Of a DNA stretch of 64,000 nucleotides, positions 1 to 7,982 are shown in pieces. Origin of the DNA: Natranaerofaba carboxydovora (lineage in GTDB: Bacteria; Bacillota; Natranaerobiia; Natranaerobiales; Natranaerofabaceae); assembly GCF_022539405.1 (NCBI RefSeq), contig NZ_CP054394.1:2116501-2180500 (forward strand), given 5' to 3'. The notes below the pieces were generated by a model, which was not told where the DNA came from, ran no database searches, and worked only from the letters and a program-made list of their open reading frames with translations. Made by a program: the position numbers and the translations under genes. Every line of letters starts with the position of its first letter. Positions within the stretch are counted from its first letter, which is position 1.

Positions 1-365
1 CTCACCAACCCGATAAGGCTAGTTACAGCCAGGACGAACAGTACTGCAAACATAGCCACAAAGCTCCATTCGCCATTTTGGGCATAATAGCCAGAACTGT
101 TGATAACAGTATATAGTAGCATACCAATAGAGGCTAAGTAGATTTTTACACCTAAAAGATGCTCCAGGTAGAGCATTACTCCACCAACAATCAAAAAAAA
201 TGCAGTAACAAATTCCGCAGCCAGGTGAAAAGCAATACTAAAAGGACTTGTTACTAGTTCAGGCACCTGGCTCGTAAAAAGCAACATCGTCCATAGTCCT
301 ATCATAGAGATACCCACCAAAATAGCAAAACTTGCGTACACTTTCCTGAAATTATTCTTTTTCAC
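1..365 (-). CDS. Multi-pass membrane protein, 3' end outside window
   Basis: Partial gene read leftwards off the window edge. About 120 residues are visible, with at least three hydrophobic segments and a short basic N terminus (VKKNNFRKVYASF). I chose the GTG at 365 because it overlaps the TGA of the upstream gene in a GTGA junction and has an AGAGGGG ribosome site nine bases before it; an ATG nine bases earlier sits too close to that site. The tight overlap implies co-translation with the DUF998-like protein upstream. The family was not recognised and no catalytic motif is visible. Confidence 0.7.
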   Translation of the reverse strand, partial: MKKNNFRKVYASFAILVGISMIGLWTMLLFTSQVPELVTSPFSIAFHLAAEFVTAFFLIVGGVMLYLEHLLGVKIYLASIGMLLYTVINSSGYYAQNGEWSFVAMFAVLFVLAVTSLIGLV

Positions 366-1000
366 TTCACCCATCCCCTCTTTCTTTCGGGTAAAAACAG
401 ATAAAAAAACATTGCTGTAATCGCTAACCATTGTTGGTAAGAGCCTATGGTTAGTCGTGCAAAAACCCCCATATAAGCCGATTCGTTTTGGGCACTGAGG
501 GCAGCTATACCCCCTGTTACAAGTATAATAGCCGCAGTAGCCAAGCAATAAATACTATAACCTTTGAATCTGTTAATCTTACGAAAACCTAGTCCAACTA
601 GCATCGGACAAATTATGGTTAGCGGAGAAACAATTCCGGCCAATATCAAATGAATTGCTCCCTGGATGGTAGTATCGGCTCCGCGGAGATCCATAGGGAA
701 AAAGGCCCATAACAAGCTTAAAACACTTATAGTCAAAAGAATCCACATGCTTATATTTAGCAATCTATTTTTAAATTGTTTAATATATTGGAGCGAAGTT
801 ATCGCGAAATAAGCAGCTAAAAGAAGAGAAATACTAAATAAAATATTTAGTGTAAGCCTAAAAGGAGCACCTGCAGCTGTTAATTCACTGATAGCCTGGT
901 TTGCATGGTTATAACCATCTGACAACACTCCTCCCAGGATTACAGTAAAAGCATAAAGAAATGGAGAAACAACACCGGAAAGTAGATAGACTCTTTTCAC
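362..1000 (-). CDS. DUF998-like integral membrane protein
   Basis: A 212-residue protein with about six transmembrane helices. The N-terminal stretch has a first helix, then a loop with NHANQAISELTAAGAP, which matches the conserved ISELGA-type loop of the DUF998 family (established family feature, function unknown). It is followed by the overlapping partial membrane gene, so the two probably form one operon and perhaps one membrane complex. No enzyme motif is seen. It is preceded on the same strand by the truncated ybjQ-like fragment rather than by another gene. Confidence 0.75.
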   Translation of the reverse strand: MKRVYLLSGVVSPFLYAFTVILGGVLSDGYNHANQAISELTAAGAPFRLTLNILFSISLLLAAYFAITSLQYIKQFKNRLLNISMWILLTISVLSLLWAFFPMDLRGADTTIQGAIHLILAGIVSPLTIICPMLVGLGFRKINRFKGYSIYCLATAAIILVTGGIAALSAQNESAYMGVFARLTIGSYQQWLAITAMFFYLFLPERKRGWVK

Positions 1001-1059
1001 ACCAACACTCCTCGCAAAATAGTAATTCTAAGAATTTCTTCATCTCTAATTGGTAATGT

Positions 1060-1224
1060 TATATTTTTATAGCAGTACCATAAACCATTATTTCTGAAGA
1101 ACCAGAAGCTATCTGAGAAGAACTAAATCTGATTCCGATAATAGCATTAGCTCCCAACTTTTCAGCTTCTTTTACCATATCATTTATAGCATTTTCACGT
1201 GTATCTTCCATGAGCTTTGAATAA
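1060..1224 (-). pseudogene. 3'-end fragment of a YbjQ-family gene
   Basis: This stretch repeats the last 165 bases of the intact YbjQ-family gene at 2070-2378, including its stop codon, with about ten base differences (roughly 94% identity by eye). Similarity stops abruptly at 1224. No start codon or 5' part is present, so it is a relic. Together with the intact copy it brackets the toxin-antitoxin pair at 1350-2011 as direct repeats. The rest of 1001-1349 holds only the leader of the antitoxin gene. Confidence 0.85.
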
Positions 1225-1349
1225 ATTTAAAACACTGCGCGTATGCCCTTAAAATTTTTGTAAATCAAAATTAACTTATGGTAGAATATAAACAAGAAGG
1301 CTTTGGGAATATTGTTTTTATGATCCTTAGATAGAAGGAGGAAAAGCAA

Positions 1350-1562
1350 ATGGATTTAAAAGAAAAAATTAAATCTAATATAGATGAGTTAGAACCTCAT
1401 TTGTTACAAGATGTATTAGAATATATTAACTCATTAAAGCAAAAGAAAGATATTAAAGGTTATAATGCAAAAGTTTCCCATAAAGAAGTTCAGAAAATGC
1501 TATCTTCGTCAGAAAGCTCATGGGCGGATGATATATCATCTGAAAGAAAGGAAAGAATATGA
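1350..1562 (+). CDS. Putative antitoxin of a PIN-domain toxin-antitoxin pair
   Basis: Encodes a 70-residue, highly charged protein preceded by an AGGAGG site. The N-terminal half (LKEKIKSNIDELEPHLLQDV) is predicted helical and the C-terminal tail is polar, ending in a basic patch. This layout fits small antitoxins that wrap around PIN ribonucleases, but no named DNA-binding domain is clear. The stop overlaps the next start in an ATGA junction, the usual antitoxin-first order. The function is inferred mainly from the neighbour. Confidence 0.65.
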   Translation: MDLKEKIKSNIDELEPHLLQDVLEYINSLKQKKDIKGYNAKVSHKEVQKMLSSSESSWADDISSERKERI

Positions 1563-2011
1563 ATTCTTATTTTTTTGATACTTCTGCTATAATTAAAATA
1601 TACCACAAAGAAGTAGGAACACCACAAGTCGAAAAAATATATGAAAACTTAAAAAATAAGATTTTTATATCACAACTTACAAAACTAGAGTTTATTTCAA
1701 CATTATACAAAAAGTATAGAACCCATGAAATAAATCAAAAGGCTTTAGGTACAGCCAAAAATATTTTTTTGCAAGACTGTGAAAAAAGATTTACTTTAGT
1801 AGGTTCTTTTGTATCTCACCATCTGAAGGATTCATCAATGGAAATCATCGAATCTTATGGTATGAAAATGGGAATTAGAACCTTAGATGCTTTACAACTT
1901 GCAGCTTTTAAACAAATTAGTGAAAATAATTGTTATTTCGTTTGTGCCGATAAAACACTTAATAAAATTGCTGAAGATATAGGAATAAATATATTTTTTA
2001 AACTTAAATAA
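1559..2011 (+). CDS. PIN-domain ribonuclease toxin (VapC-like)
   Basis: A 150-residue protein with the full PIN acidic set: D7 in FFDTSA, E44 in TKLEF, D110 in RTLDALQLAA and D131 in CADKTL. In this family these residues bind Mg2+ or Mn2+ for RNA cleavage, so the protein is probably an active endoribonuclease neutralised by the preceding 70-residue protein. Length is normal for VapC-like toxins. The pair is plus-strand, against the surrounding minus-strand genes, and lies between two copies of a ybjQ 3' end, which suggests it was acquired as a unit. Confidence 0.85.
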   Translation: MNSYFFDTSAIIKIYHKEVGTPQVEKIYENLKNKIFISQLTKLEFISTLYKKYRTHEINQKALGTAKNIFLQDCEKRFTLVGSFVSHHLKDSSMEIIESYGMKMGIRTLDALQLAAFKQISENNCYFVCADKTLNKIAEDIGINIFFKLK

Positions 2012-2033
2012 ATGCAAATCCTAGCTCTTTTAA

Positions 2034-2063
2034 AAGCGACTATCATTAATTAGGTGGTCGCTT
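2034..2063 (-). terminator. Hairpin between toxin and ybjQ-like genes
   Basis: Arms AAGCGAC (2034-2040) and GTCGCTT (2057-2063) form a 7-bp stem. Read on the minus strand it is followed by TTTTAAAAG, so it best serves the converging ybjQ-like gene. A short T-rich stretch on the plus side leaves a bidirectional role possible. Confidence 0.5.
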
Positions 2064-2069
2064 TGCATG

Positions 2070-2378
2070 TTATATTTTTATAGCAGTACCATAAACCATT
2101 ATTTCAGAAGAACCAGAAGCTATCTGAGAAGAACTAAATCTTATTCCAATAATAGCATTAGCCCCCAACTTTTCAGCTTCTTTTACCATGTCATTGACGG
2201 CATTCTCACGTGTATCTTCCATTAGCTTTGAATAATCCGATACATCTCCTCCAACAATCCCTTTCAAAAAAGCTCTGATATCTTTGCCCAAATGGACAGC
2301 TTTCACTCTACTTCCTCTAACAATTCCAAGAACCTCATAATCTGTTTTCACATCTGTGGTTGTTAATAACATTTCCAT
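2070..2378 (-). CDS. YbjQ/UPF0145 family protein (heavy-metal-binding-like domain)
   Basis: A 102-residue protein with the family's conserved core: YEVLGIVRG near the N terminus, a middle DYSKLMEDTRENAVNDM helix, and GANAIIGIRFSSS followed by EIMVYGTA. Family members are small oligomeric proteins of unknown cellular role and are often called heavy-metal-binding; no Cys/His metal site is seen here. Its start lies at the stop of the broken permease upstream. A second copy of its last 165 bases sits at 1060-1224. Confidence 0.85.
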   Translation of the reverse strand: MEMLLTTTDVKTDYEVLGIVRGSRVKAVHLGKDIRAFLKGIVGGDVSDYSKLMEDTRENAVNDMVKEAEKLGANAIIGIRFSSSQIASGSSEIMVYGTAIKI

Positions 2379-3159
2379 TAGAACTCTCTCCTTTCAAAAC
2401 TTTTATATCCAACATAAAAAATTAATAGTGAGACCACTGCCAACAAAAACAAACTTAAAAATGGAAAACCTTCACCGGCAAAATAATTAGAAGCCCGTAT
2501 ATGATAAAAAGGAGATAAAAATTCTGTCCTTTCAAAGAAACCAAAAAGTGAAATCCCTCCCCATATCAAAGCACTAAAGAGTCCAGCCTTTATTGACTCA
2601 TCAAACTTATTTGAAAAATAGATAGCCGTAAAATAAACAGGCAAGAACCCAATAAGCGAAGGGACAATTCCTATAATTAGCCTTGTTTCATCCACTTCTA
2701 AACCAGTTAACATAGCCAAATAAACAATTATTAATGTAGTTGTTATTATAATTCCATAAAGTATCTAACCCCTGTTGCCACTTTTGTTGTAAAAATCTCA
2801 AATCTACTTACTGGTTTGCTGACTAGAAAGCTTATTGTCCCTTTGGAAGTTTCTTTTGCTATTACACCCATCCCAAGTATTATAGATAATATTGCACCTA
2901 TCTGCACAAGGTTATTCCCATGCCACTGGCTCCAGATATAAGTGGTATGATCTCCAAAAAGTAGCGTAAATTCTTCGATTATGCCCCCAAGAATCCCAAA
3001 GTCCCCTTCAAGCTGCTCTGAAATCCCCTCAATATTTAAAAGTTCAACAAAATTATATGAATACACTATTATCACACCGCTTGCTATGGTAAATAATAGT
3101 CAAATAATCAAAATCCATCTATTTTCCTTTAGTTCTTTTAGAAAAAGGTTTTTCTTCAT
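2378..3159 (-). pseudogene. ABC-2 type transporter permease, broken by a stop and a frameshift
   Basis: The reading frame starts with an ATG at 3159 that overlaps the stop of the upstream ATPase fragment (ATGA). It meets an in-frame TGA at 3100-3102 after about 19 codons, continues in frame to about 2755, and then needs a one-base shift to join the C-terminal part (2378-2719). The assembled product has the usual ABC-2 membrane layout: N-terminal helix, extracellular segment, a KETSKGTISFLVSKPV loop and C-terminal helices. Two independent lesions argue for real decay rather than sequencing error. Confidence 0.75.
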
Positions 3160-3460
3160 CTACTCTGCTTCCCTCCTTTGGTACCTCTATCAATTAATAT
3201 CTCCTCAAGGCTTTGGTCGATTATTTCTATGGTGAAAGTAGGTCTCTCCTTACACCGCTGATATATCTCATCAAAGTTTTCTGAAACAGTAATTATATAA
3301 GAGCTGCCTTTGGTTTCTACTTTTTCTATACCAGGGTACTCGAAAAATTCCGGTTCTACTTTCCCCTGAAACACCACTCTAATTATCTTTTCATTGGTTT
3401 TAATTTCATCAATGTTTTTTAGCTTTATAAGTCTTCCTTTGTCAATAATCCCAACAGCTC
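3156..3460 (-). pseudogene. C-terminal remnant of an ABC transporter ATPase
   Basis: The frame begins inside a gene at a deletion joint near 3455-3463 and reads RAVGIIDKGRLIKLKNIDEI, the typical segment after the H-loop of ABC-2 transporter ATPases. It then has a C-terminal domain ending in IEIIDQSLEEILIDRG. Walker A, the signature motif and Walker B are all missing. It is fused out of frame to the 5' part of a GntR-type regulator and was originally the ATPase partner of the permease that follows. Confidence 0.75.
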
Positions 3461-3628
3461 TTGATAAGCTTTTGAAACAGTATTAGGGTTAACAGTCAGG
3501 TCTTTAGATAACTCCCTGACAGAAGGAAGTTTTTCACCTTCTTCAAGGACTCCTCCGGCTATTGCGTTTTTAATCTGTTCTTTTATATGTACAAAAATCG
3601 GCACTCTTTTCATCATTAGGTCGATCAC
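3461..3628 (-). pseudogene. 5' fragment of a GntR/YtrA-type regulator
   Basis: From a GTG at 3628 the product reads through a complete GntR winged helix-turn-helix core, including EGEKLPSVRELSKDL and NPNTVSKAYQEL. It then runs straight into out-of-frame ATPase sequence and stops at 3425. YtrA-type GntR repressors are normally encoded just before the ABC transporter they control, so the intact ancestor was regulator-ATPase-permease. The deletion removed the end of the regulator and most of the ATPase. The 67-residue stub might still bind DNA but is probably non-functional. Confidence 0.75.
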
Positions 3629-3652
3629 TTAAAACTTCTAATTCTTCTAGCA

Positions 3653-4231
3653 TTAAATTCCAACGGGGCACATGCCTTCAAAATAACCAGATTCTCCTCC
3701 CGGAATTCTCTGTTTAATAACAAAACTATCATTTTGAGGACCATCCACTAGATAATAATACTCCCAAAAAGTATCAAAACTCCCCCCACTTAGTCGTATA
3801 CCATCTACAGGGCTGTTGACAACCTCAACTTTTACTGTATCACCATGGGTATCCTTTAACTTATTCTCTAATTTATTTGAGAAGACTTTTGGCTCTGTTT
3901 CTTCTCTCCATATTTCCATATAAACCTCAGGCAAATGTTCAGGTCTATCTTTACTCTGAATTCTTTCTGTGCTGTTATGTTCTATTAGTTCATATCTTTC
4001 CTGATCAATATAAATAATATAGCCCATATCACTGATATAACGGGAGTGCTCTATCTCGTAGGAGATACCTTCTAACTCCAATTCTAATATCTTTTTTTCA
4101 GGTGCTTTTACTTCATCTTTGGCTTCAGCTAATCCCTCTCCTACAAATATCACTGACAACATCAAAGAAAATAAAAACACCAGAACTACTGATAAACCTT
4201 TCTTCTTGTTAAAATCCTCTTTGAATCTCAT
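3653..4231 (-). CDS. Secreted protein of unknown function
   Basis: The start at 4231 is preferred because it follows an AAGGAG site by nine bases; an ATG 33 bases upstream lacks one. The product of about 192 residues has a basic N terminus (RFKEDFNKKKG), a hydrophobic signal helix, and a probable signal peptidase site after GEGLAEA. The mature part is acidic and rich in E and Y, without recognisable catalytic motifs. I do not recognise the family. It stands alone between small membrane proteins and the decayed ABC operon. Confidence 0.65.
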   Translation of the reverse strand: MRFKEDFNKKKGLSVVLVFLFSLMLSVIFVGEGLAEAKDEVKAPEKKILELELEGISYEIEHSRYISDMGYIIYIDQERYELIEHNSTERIQSKDRPEHLPEVYMEIWREETEPKVFSNKLENKLKDTHGDTVKVEVVNSPVDGIRLSGGSFDTFWEYYYLVDGPQNDSFVIKQRIPGGESGYFEGMCPVGI

Positions 4232-4295
4232 CTTAAATCTCTCCTTGTAATGTACTCCTGGCAAAATAGTATAATTCCTGTATTATAATCAAACC

Positions 4296-4688
4296 TTACT
4301 TTCTAAATTTGTTTCTAATTACGAAGATAGCTGCAATCAACAAATAAATTGGAGTAAAGTTAAAAAAAATGTCGCGATAAGCATCAGGGTGCAGTTCTAT
4401 AAAAAAACTACTAACCCACATCAGCAAAAAAATGATACCCATGGTTGCAGTATAATGCAATGCAAACATTACCCACAGAGGCCAGCGGGGAAATAAATTA
4501 AACATGAGAATACTGCCAATTCCGATAGCTGTTACTGCAAAGCGGGCCAATAAGTGAAAATGCGTCGCCGTGGTAATTCCAACCAAAAGTGCATAGCCAG
4601 AGCTAGTAATGGTAAGCAGTGTATAAACAACACAGATAAGAATTAAGGTGCTTTTCAAGTTAAGGTTAATGCGCATAACGCTAATCAT
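4296..4688 (-). CDS. Four-helix membrane protein, unknown function
   Basis: 130 residues with four hydrophobic segments. The stretch IELHPDAYRDIFFNFTPIYL near the C terminus looks conserved; it resembles what I recall of the DUF6608 group, but this is uncertain. An AGGAG lies only two bases before the first ATG, and the next in-frame ATG (4676) is 14 bases from it, so the exact start is open. No partner gene is evident. Confidence 0.6.
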   Translation of the reverse strand: MISVMRINLNLKSTLILICVVYTLLTITSSGYALLVGITTATHFHLLARFAVTAIGIGSILMFNLFPRWPLWVMFALHYTATMGIIFLLMWVSSFFIELHPDAYRDIFFNFTPIYLLIAAIFVIRNKFRK

Positions 4689-4780
4689 CTCTCCTATTGA
4701 ATTTATCCTTAAAAAGCTATCTCCACCAGTTCAGTGCCAGGAAAATTCCCGATTAAAAACTACTTTGAGTTAAACAAATA

Positions 4781-4796
4781 GGGTCCTGTAGGACCC
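4781..4796 (-). terminator. Weak hairpin after the 279-residue membrane protein gene
   Basis: GGGTCC-TGTA-GGACCC forms a 6-bp perfect stem just past the stop at 4816 on the minus strand. TATTTGTTT follows, giving a modest T-rich tail. Confidence 0.45.
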
Positions 4797-4815
4797 ATAT
4801 GTGGAAGAATTGTCT

Positions 4816-5655
4816 TTAGGATTTAATATTTTTTAATAAGATTACTAAAGATATTAAGCAACCTATAGCGATAGGTCCCCATAATGCTAGTTCAGCAATA
4901 CTATCTGATGCACCGGCCCAAAAGCCACTCACAGTAGCTGCGGACAGTGCAGCCAAATAAACAGCACTCTTAACATTCCATATCACTGCTATAACATATC
5001 CCCATGGTTGACCTTTCCAAAGCAACACAGCTCCTAAGAAACCAAATGAAACTGTTAGTGACAAATCCAATGCAGATATTAAATTAGTAGTCTGTTCTAG
5101 ATTAATGATGAACTCTGGAACCTGCCCGGTAAAAACGTATCTAAGTGATAAAACGACATGAAAAACAGCTAGCAAAAAAGCAACAATCGCCATAAATCCA
5201 CTTATTTTTTTCACTGGAGTATTAGGGGAAAACCGTTGTGCAATAACCTTAACATTAATAGATGATACACCAAGGATTAGAGCAAAAATCGAAAGAGTAA
5301 ATAGTGCAACATAAATCAAAAACATACTGTTATAAGCTGCACCAAAAAGATAAAAAGCATAGTTATAAAGGGTATAAAATAACATCCCTAACCATACCAA
5401 CTGTGCTCGTTCTGAGCCCTTCTCTGAAAGAACTAATGATAAAGTTAATAAAGGCACTGCTAAAAGTAGCGTTACTAAATCATTTCCAAACCATCCTGAA
5501 ATAACCAAGAAGTTATCTTGGTAAAGGTCATTTATGAAGATACCTCCCATAGAAGCAAGAGCCATCAAAATGACAATAATGACGGAAAGAATAAAGGCTG
5601 GTTTATATTTTGTCTTTTGCATTATAGTTTTATTTCCTATTATTTTTTTCTGCAT
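4816..5655 (-). CDS. Eight-helix membrane protein, unknown function
   Basis: 279 residues with about eight hydrophobic helices and short loops. A GGAGG seven bases before the ATG at 5655 fixes the start. The protein contains LVWLGMLFYTLYNYAFYLFG and a conserved-looking LLWKGQPWGY loop between late helices. No transporter signature or enzyme motif is visible and I cannot name the family. It appears to be a single-gene transcript ending at the 4781-4796 hairpin. Confidence 0.65.
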   Translation of the reverse strand: MQKKIIGNKTIMQKTKYKPAFILSVIIVILMALASMGGIFINDLYQDNFLVISGWFGNDLVTLLLAVPLLTLSLVLSEKGSERAQLVWLGMLFYTLYNYAFYLFGAAYNSMFLIYVALFTLSIFALILGVSSINVKVIAQRFSPNTPVKKISGFMAIVAFLLAVFHVVLSLRYVFTGQVPEFIINLEQTTNLISALDLSLTVSFGFLGAVLLWKGQPWGYVIAVIWNVKSAVYLAALSAATVSGFWAGASDSIAELALWGPIAIGCLISLVILLKNIKS

Positions 5656-5702
5656 TTTTATTCCTCCAATTATACTTCTATAGGCAATTTAAGTATCCAC
5701 TT

Positions 5703-5807
5703 TTAGCTATTTTTATTTTCATCAGTTCTCTCTGTTCTCTTCTTTTTCCACTGAATATATAGATAGACAGCCAAAAATCCTCCTACTATAGCAGGAATAT
5801 TGTCCAC
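5703..5807 (-). CDS. Small single-helix membrane protein (34 residues)
   Basis: A GTG at 5807 follows GGAGGAGG by about ten bases. The product reads VDNIPAIVGGFLAVYLYIQW followed by a strongly basic and polar tail (KKKRTERTDENKNS). This is the shape of a small membrane protein with one helix and a cytosolic tail. Its size makes chance coding possible, but the strong ribosome site and sensible topology support it. The remaining bases of 5656-6130 show no other gene or clear signal. Confidence 0.5.
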   Translation of the reverse strand: MDNIPAIVGGFLAVYLYIQWKKKRTERTDENKNS

Positions 5808-6130
5808 TATAATACCACCTCCTCCAAAAAATGTGTCCCATCATTACAAAAATAAATACACTAATTGGATTTTTTTAATCTCTAGCATTTTTGGCATAAA
5901 CTCTTCAACTCCGCTGTTAATTCTTACAGTATTTTACTTTTTAATGAATATATTTCCTTTGCTTACATTTATAATCATACCACATAATTTTGCTGCGAGC
6001 AACGAAATTTAGCAATTATAAATCATTTATTTCCCTGAGAAGAAAATATAATCAATATTCTTATAATTTCATATATTTGCGCCCTCATGCTACGCTTTTC
6101 TAGTCGCTCACCATGTTTTTCACATAAAAT

Positions 6131-6163
6131 AATTGCAGTTCTCCTACTATGAGAACTGCAATT
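6131..6163 (-). terminator. Strong hairpin at the end of the 98-residue protein gene
   Basis: A 13-bp perfect stem (AATTGCAGTTCTC with GAGAACTGCAATT) with a seven-base loop that contains the TAG stop of the minus-strand gene. On the minus strand it is followed by ATTTTATG. The gene thus ends inside its own terminator. Confidence 0.65.
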
Positions 6164-6443
6164 TTGTAAAGATTTTTACCACAAATTTAATAATAAAATA
6201 TATGATTAGTATATTAATTAGTAGAATCGCTGGATTTATAGACAATCCTGCATTACCGTTAAAAAAGTTACCCCCAAACCATATACTTGAAGATTCAGTC
6301 TGAAAAAATGTTATATAGTTAATAGGAAAGCCATATTGATATCGCAATATAGCTGTTGATTGCTCTGGGTTACTTGGTATGATTAATGTAAAGATTAGTG
6401 TAATAATAGTGCTTAATACAAAATATCTTCTAATAATATCCAC
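6147..6443 (-). CDS. Small membrane protein, unknown function
   Basis: 98 residues with a hydrophobic N-terminal helix (LSTIITLIFTLIIPS), a polar central segment of about 45 residues that should face outside, and a C-terminal helix (NPAILLINILIIYFIIKFVV) with a basic tail. It follows the truncated NatB-like permease by 23 bases, so it may once have been part of that operon. No family was recognised. Confidence 0.55.
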   Translation of the reverse strand: MDIIRRYFVLSTIITLIFTLIIPSNPEQSTAILRYQYGFPINYITFFQTESSSIWFGGNFFNGNAGLSINPAILLINILIIYFIIKFVVKIFTKLQFS

Positions 6444-6466
6444 CCCACCATCAAAGTTTCTCTTAA

Positions 6467-7348
6467 TTAATTATACCTAATCCATTTAATTATCTCAGGG
6501 ATAGTTGCATTTTTGCCATACATTAGCATGCCAACCCTAAATAATTTTGCTGCTATAGACATGACCAAAACTATCGAAATTATCAACAATATACCGCTTA
6601 ATAGAAGTTCCCATAAGGGTATTTCAGTTATTCCCATCCTCATAATCGTGATAATCGGTGAGGTGAAAGGAAATAAAGATGCACCGGTGGCAACTGTTCC
6701 AGTAGGGTCACTCATTACAGGCCCCATAATTATTAAGGAAAGTGCAGGAAGTGCCATAGCTACCCCTTGAAAGTTATTTGCACTCCCCATATCTTCCATC
6801 GTGGCACCAAGCCCAACAAAAATTGCAGCATAAAACAGATAACCAGATAAGCCAAAGAAAAGTATCAAGGGAATATTAACTCCCAAGATCATCTCAAGGA
6901 CCGGCCAATCAGTAAAATAAATCACTATAGGAAGCGCTAACAAAATCCAAACACCCATCTGGAATATCCCCAGAAGAAAATCACCGATAATCTTACCACA
7001 CATGAATTGATAAGGCTTTGCTGAAGAAAGAATTATCTCTGACATTTTATTTTGTTTTTCCTGCAGGGCACTTTGAAGCAGCATAGAACATGTCATCATA
7101 ATTAGAACAAATAACAAAATACCAAAAAATAAAGGAACTAAGTTTTCTCCCATTAGAAATCCACCATCAACTGTTTCATCATTATCAGCTTCTAAATCAG
7201 TAGTAGTAAGCTCTACACTCCCTGTTAAATATGAAACCTCCCCTTCATCTAAACCAAGCTGCTCTCCCCTGTATTGCTGTAGAACTTGTGTAAATATAAC
7301 TCCAAGATGTTCAATTGCCATCATATCCATATTCTTTTGTAACACCAT
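6467..7348 (-). pseudogene. C-terminal part of a NatB-like ABC-2 permease
   Basis: The open frame begins with the end of an extracellular domain and has about six C-terminal helices typical of ABC-2/NatB-type permeases, including LQEKQNKMSEIILSSAKPYQ. The N-terminal helix and most of the large external domain that NatB-type proteins carry are missing. Upstream sequence switches directly to what looks like the first codons of the partner ATPase, so an internal deletion is likely. Translation from the GTG at 7348 is possible, but the product would be incomplete. Confidence 0.65.
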
Positions 7349-7370
7349 TCACATTTAATACTATGCTCAC
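7311..7370 (-). pseudogene. 5' stub of an ABC transporter ATPase (NatA-like)
   Basis: A GTG at 7370 with an AAGGAG site starts VSIVLNVNGVTKEYG, the usual N-terminal strand of ABC ATPases, and the frame ends at a TGA 20 codons on. The stub overlaps the truncated permease frame, which fits a deletion from about codon 15 of the ATPase into the permease. A TATAAT-like box lies about 40 bases upstream. The assignment rests on only about 15 residues. Confidence 0.5.
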
Positions 7371-7444
7371 TTATCATATCTCCTTTTTTGTTGACTTAAC
7401 CTTTAATATTATAGCACAAGATATACTTAATTTTTTAAAAAATT

Positions 7445-7545
7445 AAGCGACCTTGTAGCTCCTTAAAAAGTTAGAGCTTTGGCCGCTTAAATTATAAAGC
7501 TTCATTATTAACTTATAACTAAAAAATATTTATTCTTTATTTATC
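7445..7545 (-). repeat. Terminator hairpin plus relic of a yaiI 3' end (copy A)
   Basis: Bases 7445-7488 form a hairpin with ends AAGCGRCC/GGCCGCTT followed on the minus strand by TTAATTTTTT, a good terminator for the aspartic protease gene. The hairpin and about 60 further bases resemble 8415-8515, the terminator and last codons of the YaiI-family gene, with clear base differences and a few gaps. It is therefore a diverged second copy of that 3' region, analogous to the ybjQ fragment at 1060. Confidence 0.6.
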
Positions 7546-7598
7546 CAGCCTGGATATTATCTCAAACTTGTTATGTAAAGTTATCAAAGTTATCTCTT

Positions 7599-7982
7599 TC
7601 AATTGCTACTTGAAATATATAAATTATATGTATCAATCACTGATTTACTTTGTATTAGATAGTCCATTCCCAATATACCATCTATTTCAAGACCATAATC
7701 CATGGCACCAATTTGAACTAAAAATTCTGTAAGTATAAGATTGCATAACTTTATTTCTTCTATCTTCTTTTCATATACAAACTCATTGCCTCCAACGCCA
7801 CTAATAGTGTATATTTTGTCTTCGGGATTTGGTCCTAAACCTAGATTCATAGCTACATCTGCTGATAATAAAGTAGACGCCGCTCCAGTATCTACTAAAA
7901 CATTAGACAATAATTTATTATTGTCTCCTTGTTTTAAATCAACTTTAACAAACGATAGTCCATACTTCAATTTCATATTCAT
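7599..7982 (-). CDS. Retropepsin-like aspartic protease
   Basis: 127 residues. The VLVDTGAASTLLSADVA segment carries the D-T-G active-site triad of single-domain retroviral-type aspartic proteases, and IDGILGMDYL near the C terminus is the second conserved glycine-rich strand. Such proteins work as homodimers, each giving one catalytic Asp. There is no signal peptide, so it should be cytosolic. It overlaps the upstream 86-residue gene by four bases and is translated with it; its substrate is unknown. Confidence 0.8.
   Translation of the reverse strand: MNMKLKYGLSFVKVDLKQGDNNKLLSNVLVDTGAASTLLSADVAMNLGLGPNPEDKIYTISGVGGNEFVYEKKIEEIKLCNLILTEFLVQIGAMDYGLEIDGILGMDYLIQSKSVIDTYNLYISSSN

Noticed and set aside
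3100-3102. In-frame TGA in the ABC permease as a selenocysteine codon
   Set aside because: It lies in a transmembrane helix with no redox partner, no hairpin of the right kind follows, and the same gene also has a frameshift. A nonsense mutation is more likely.
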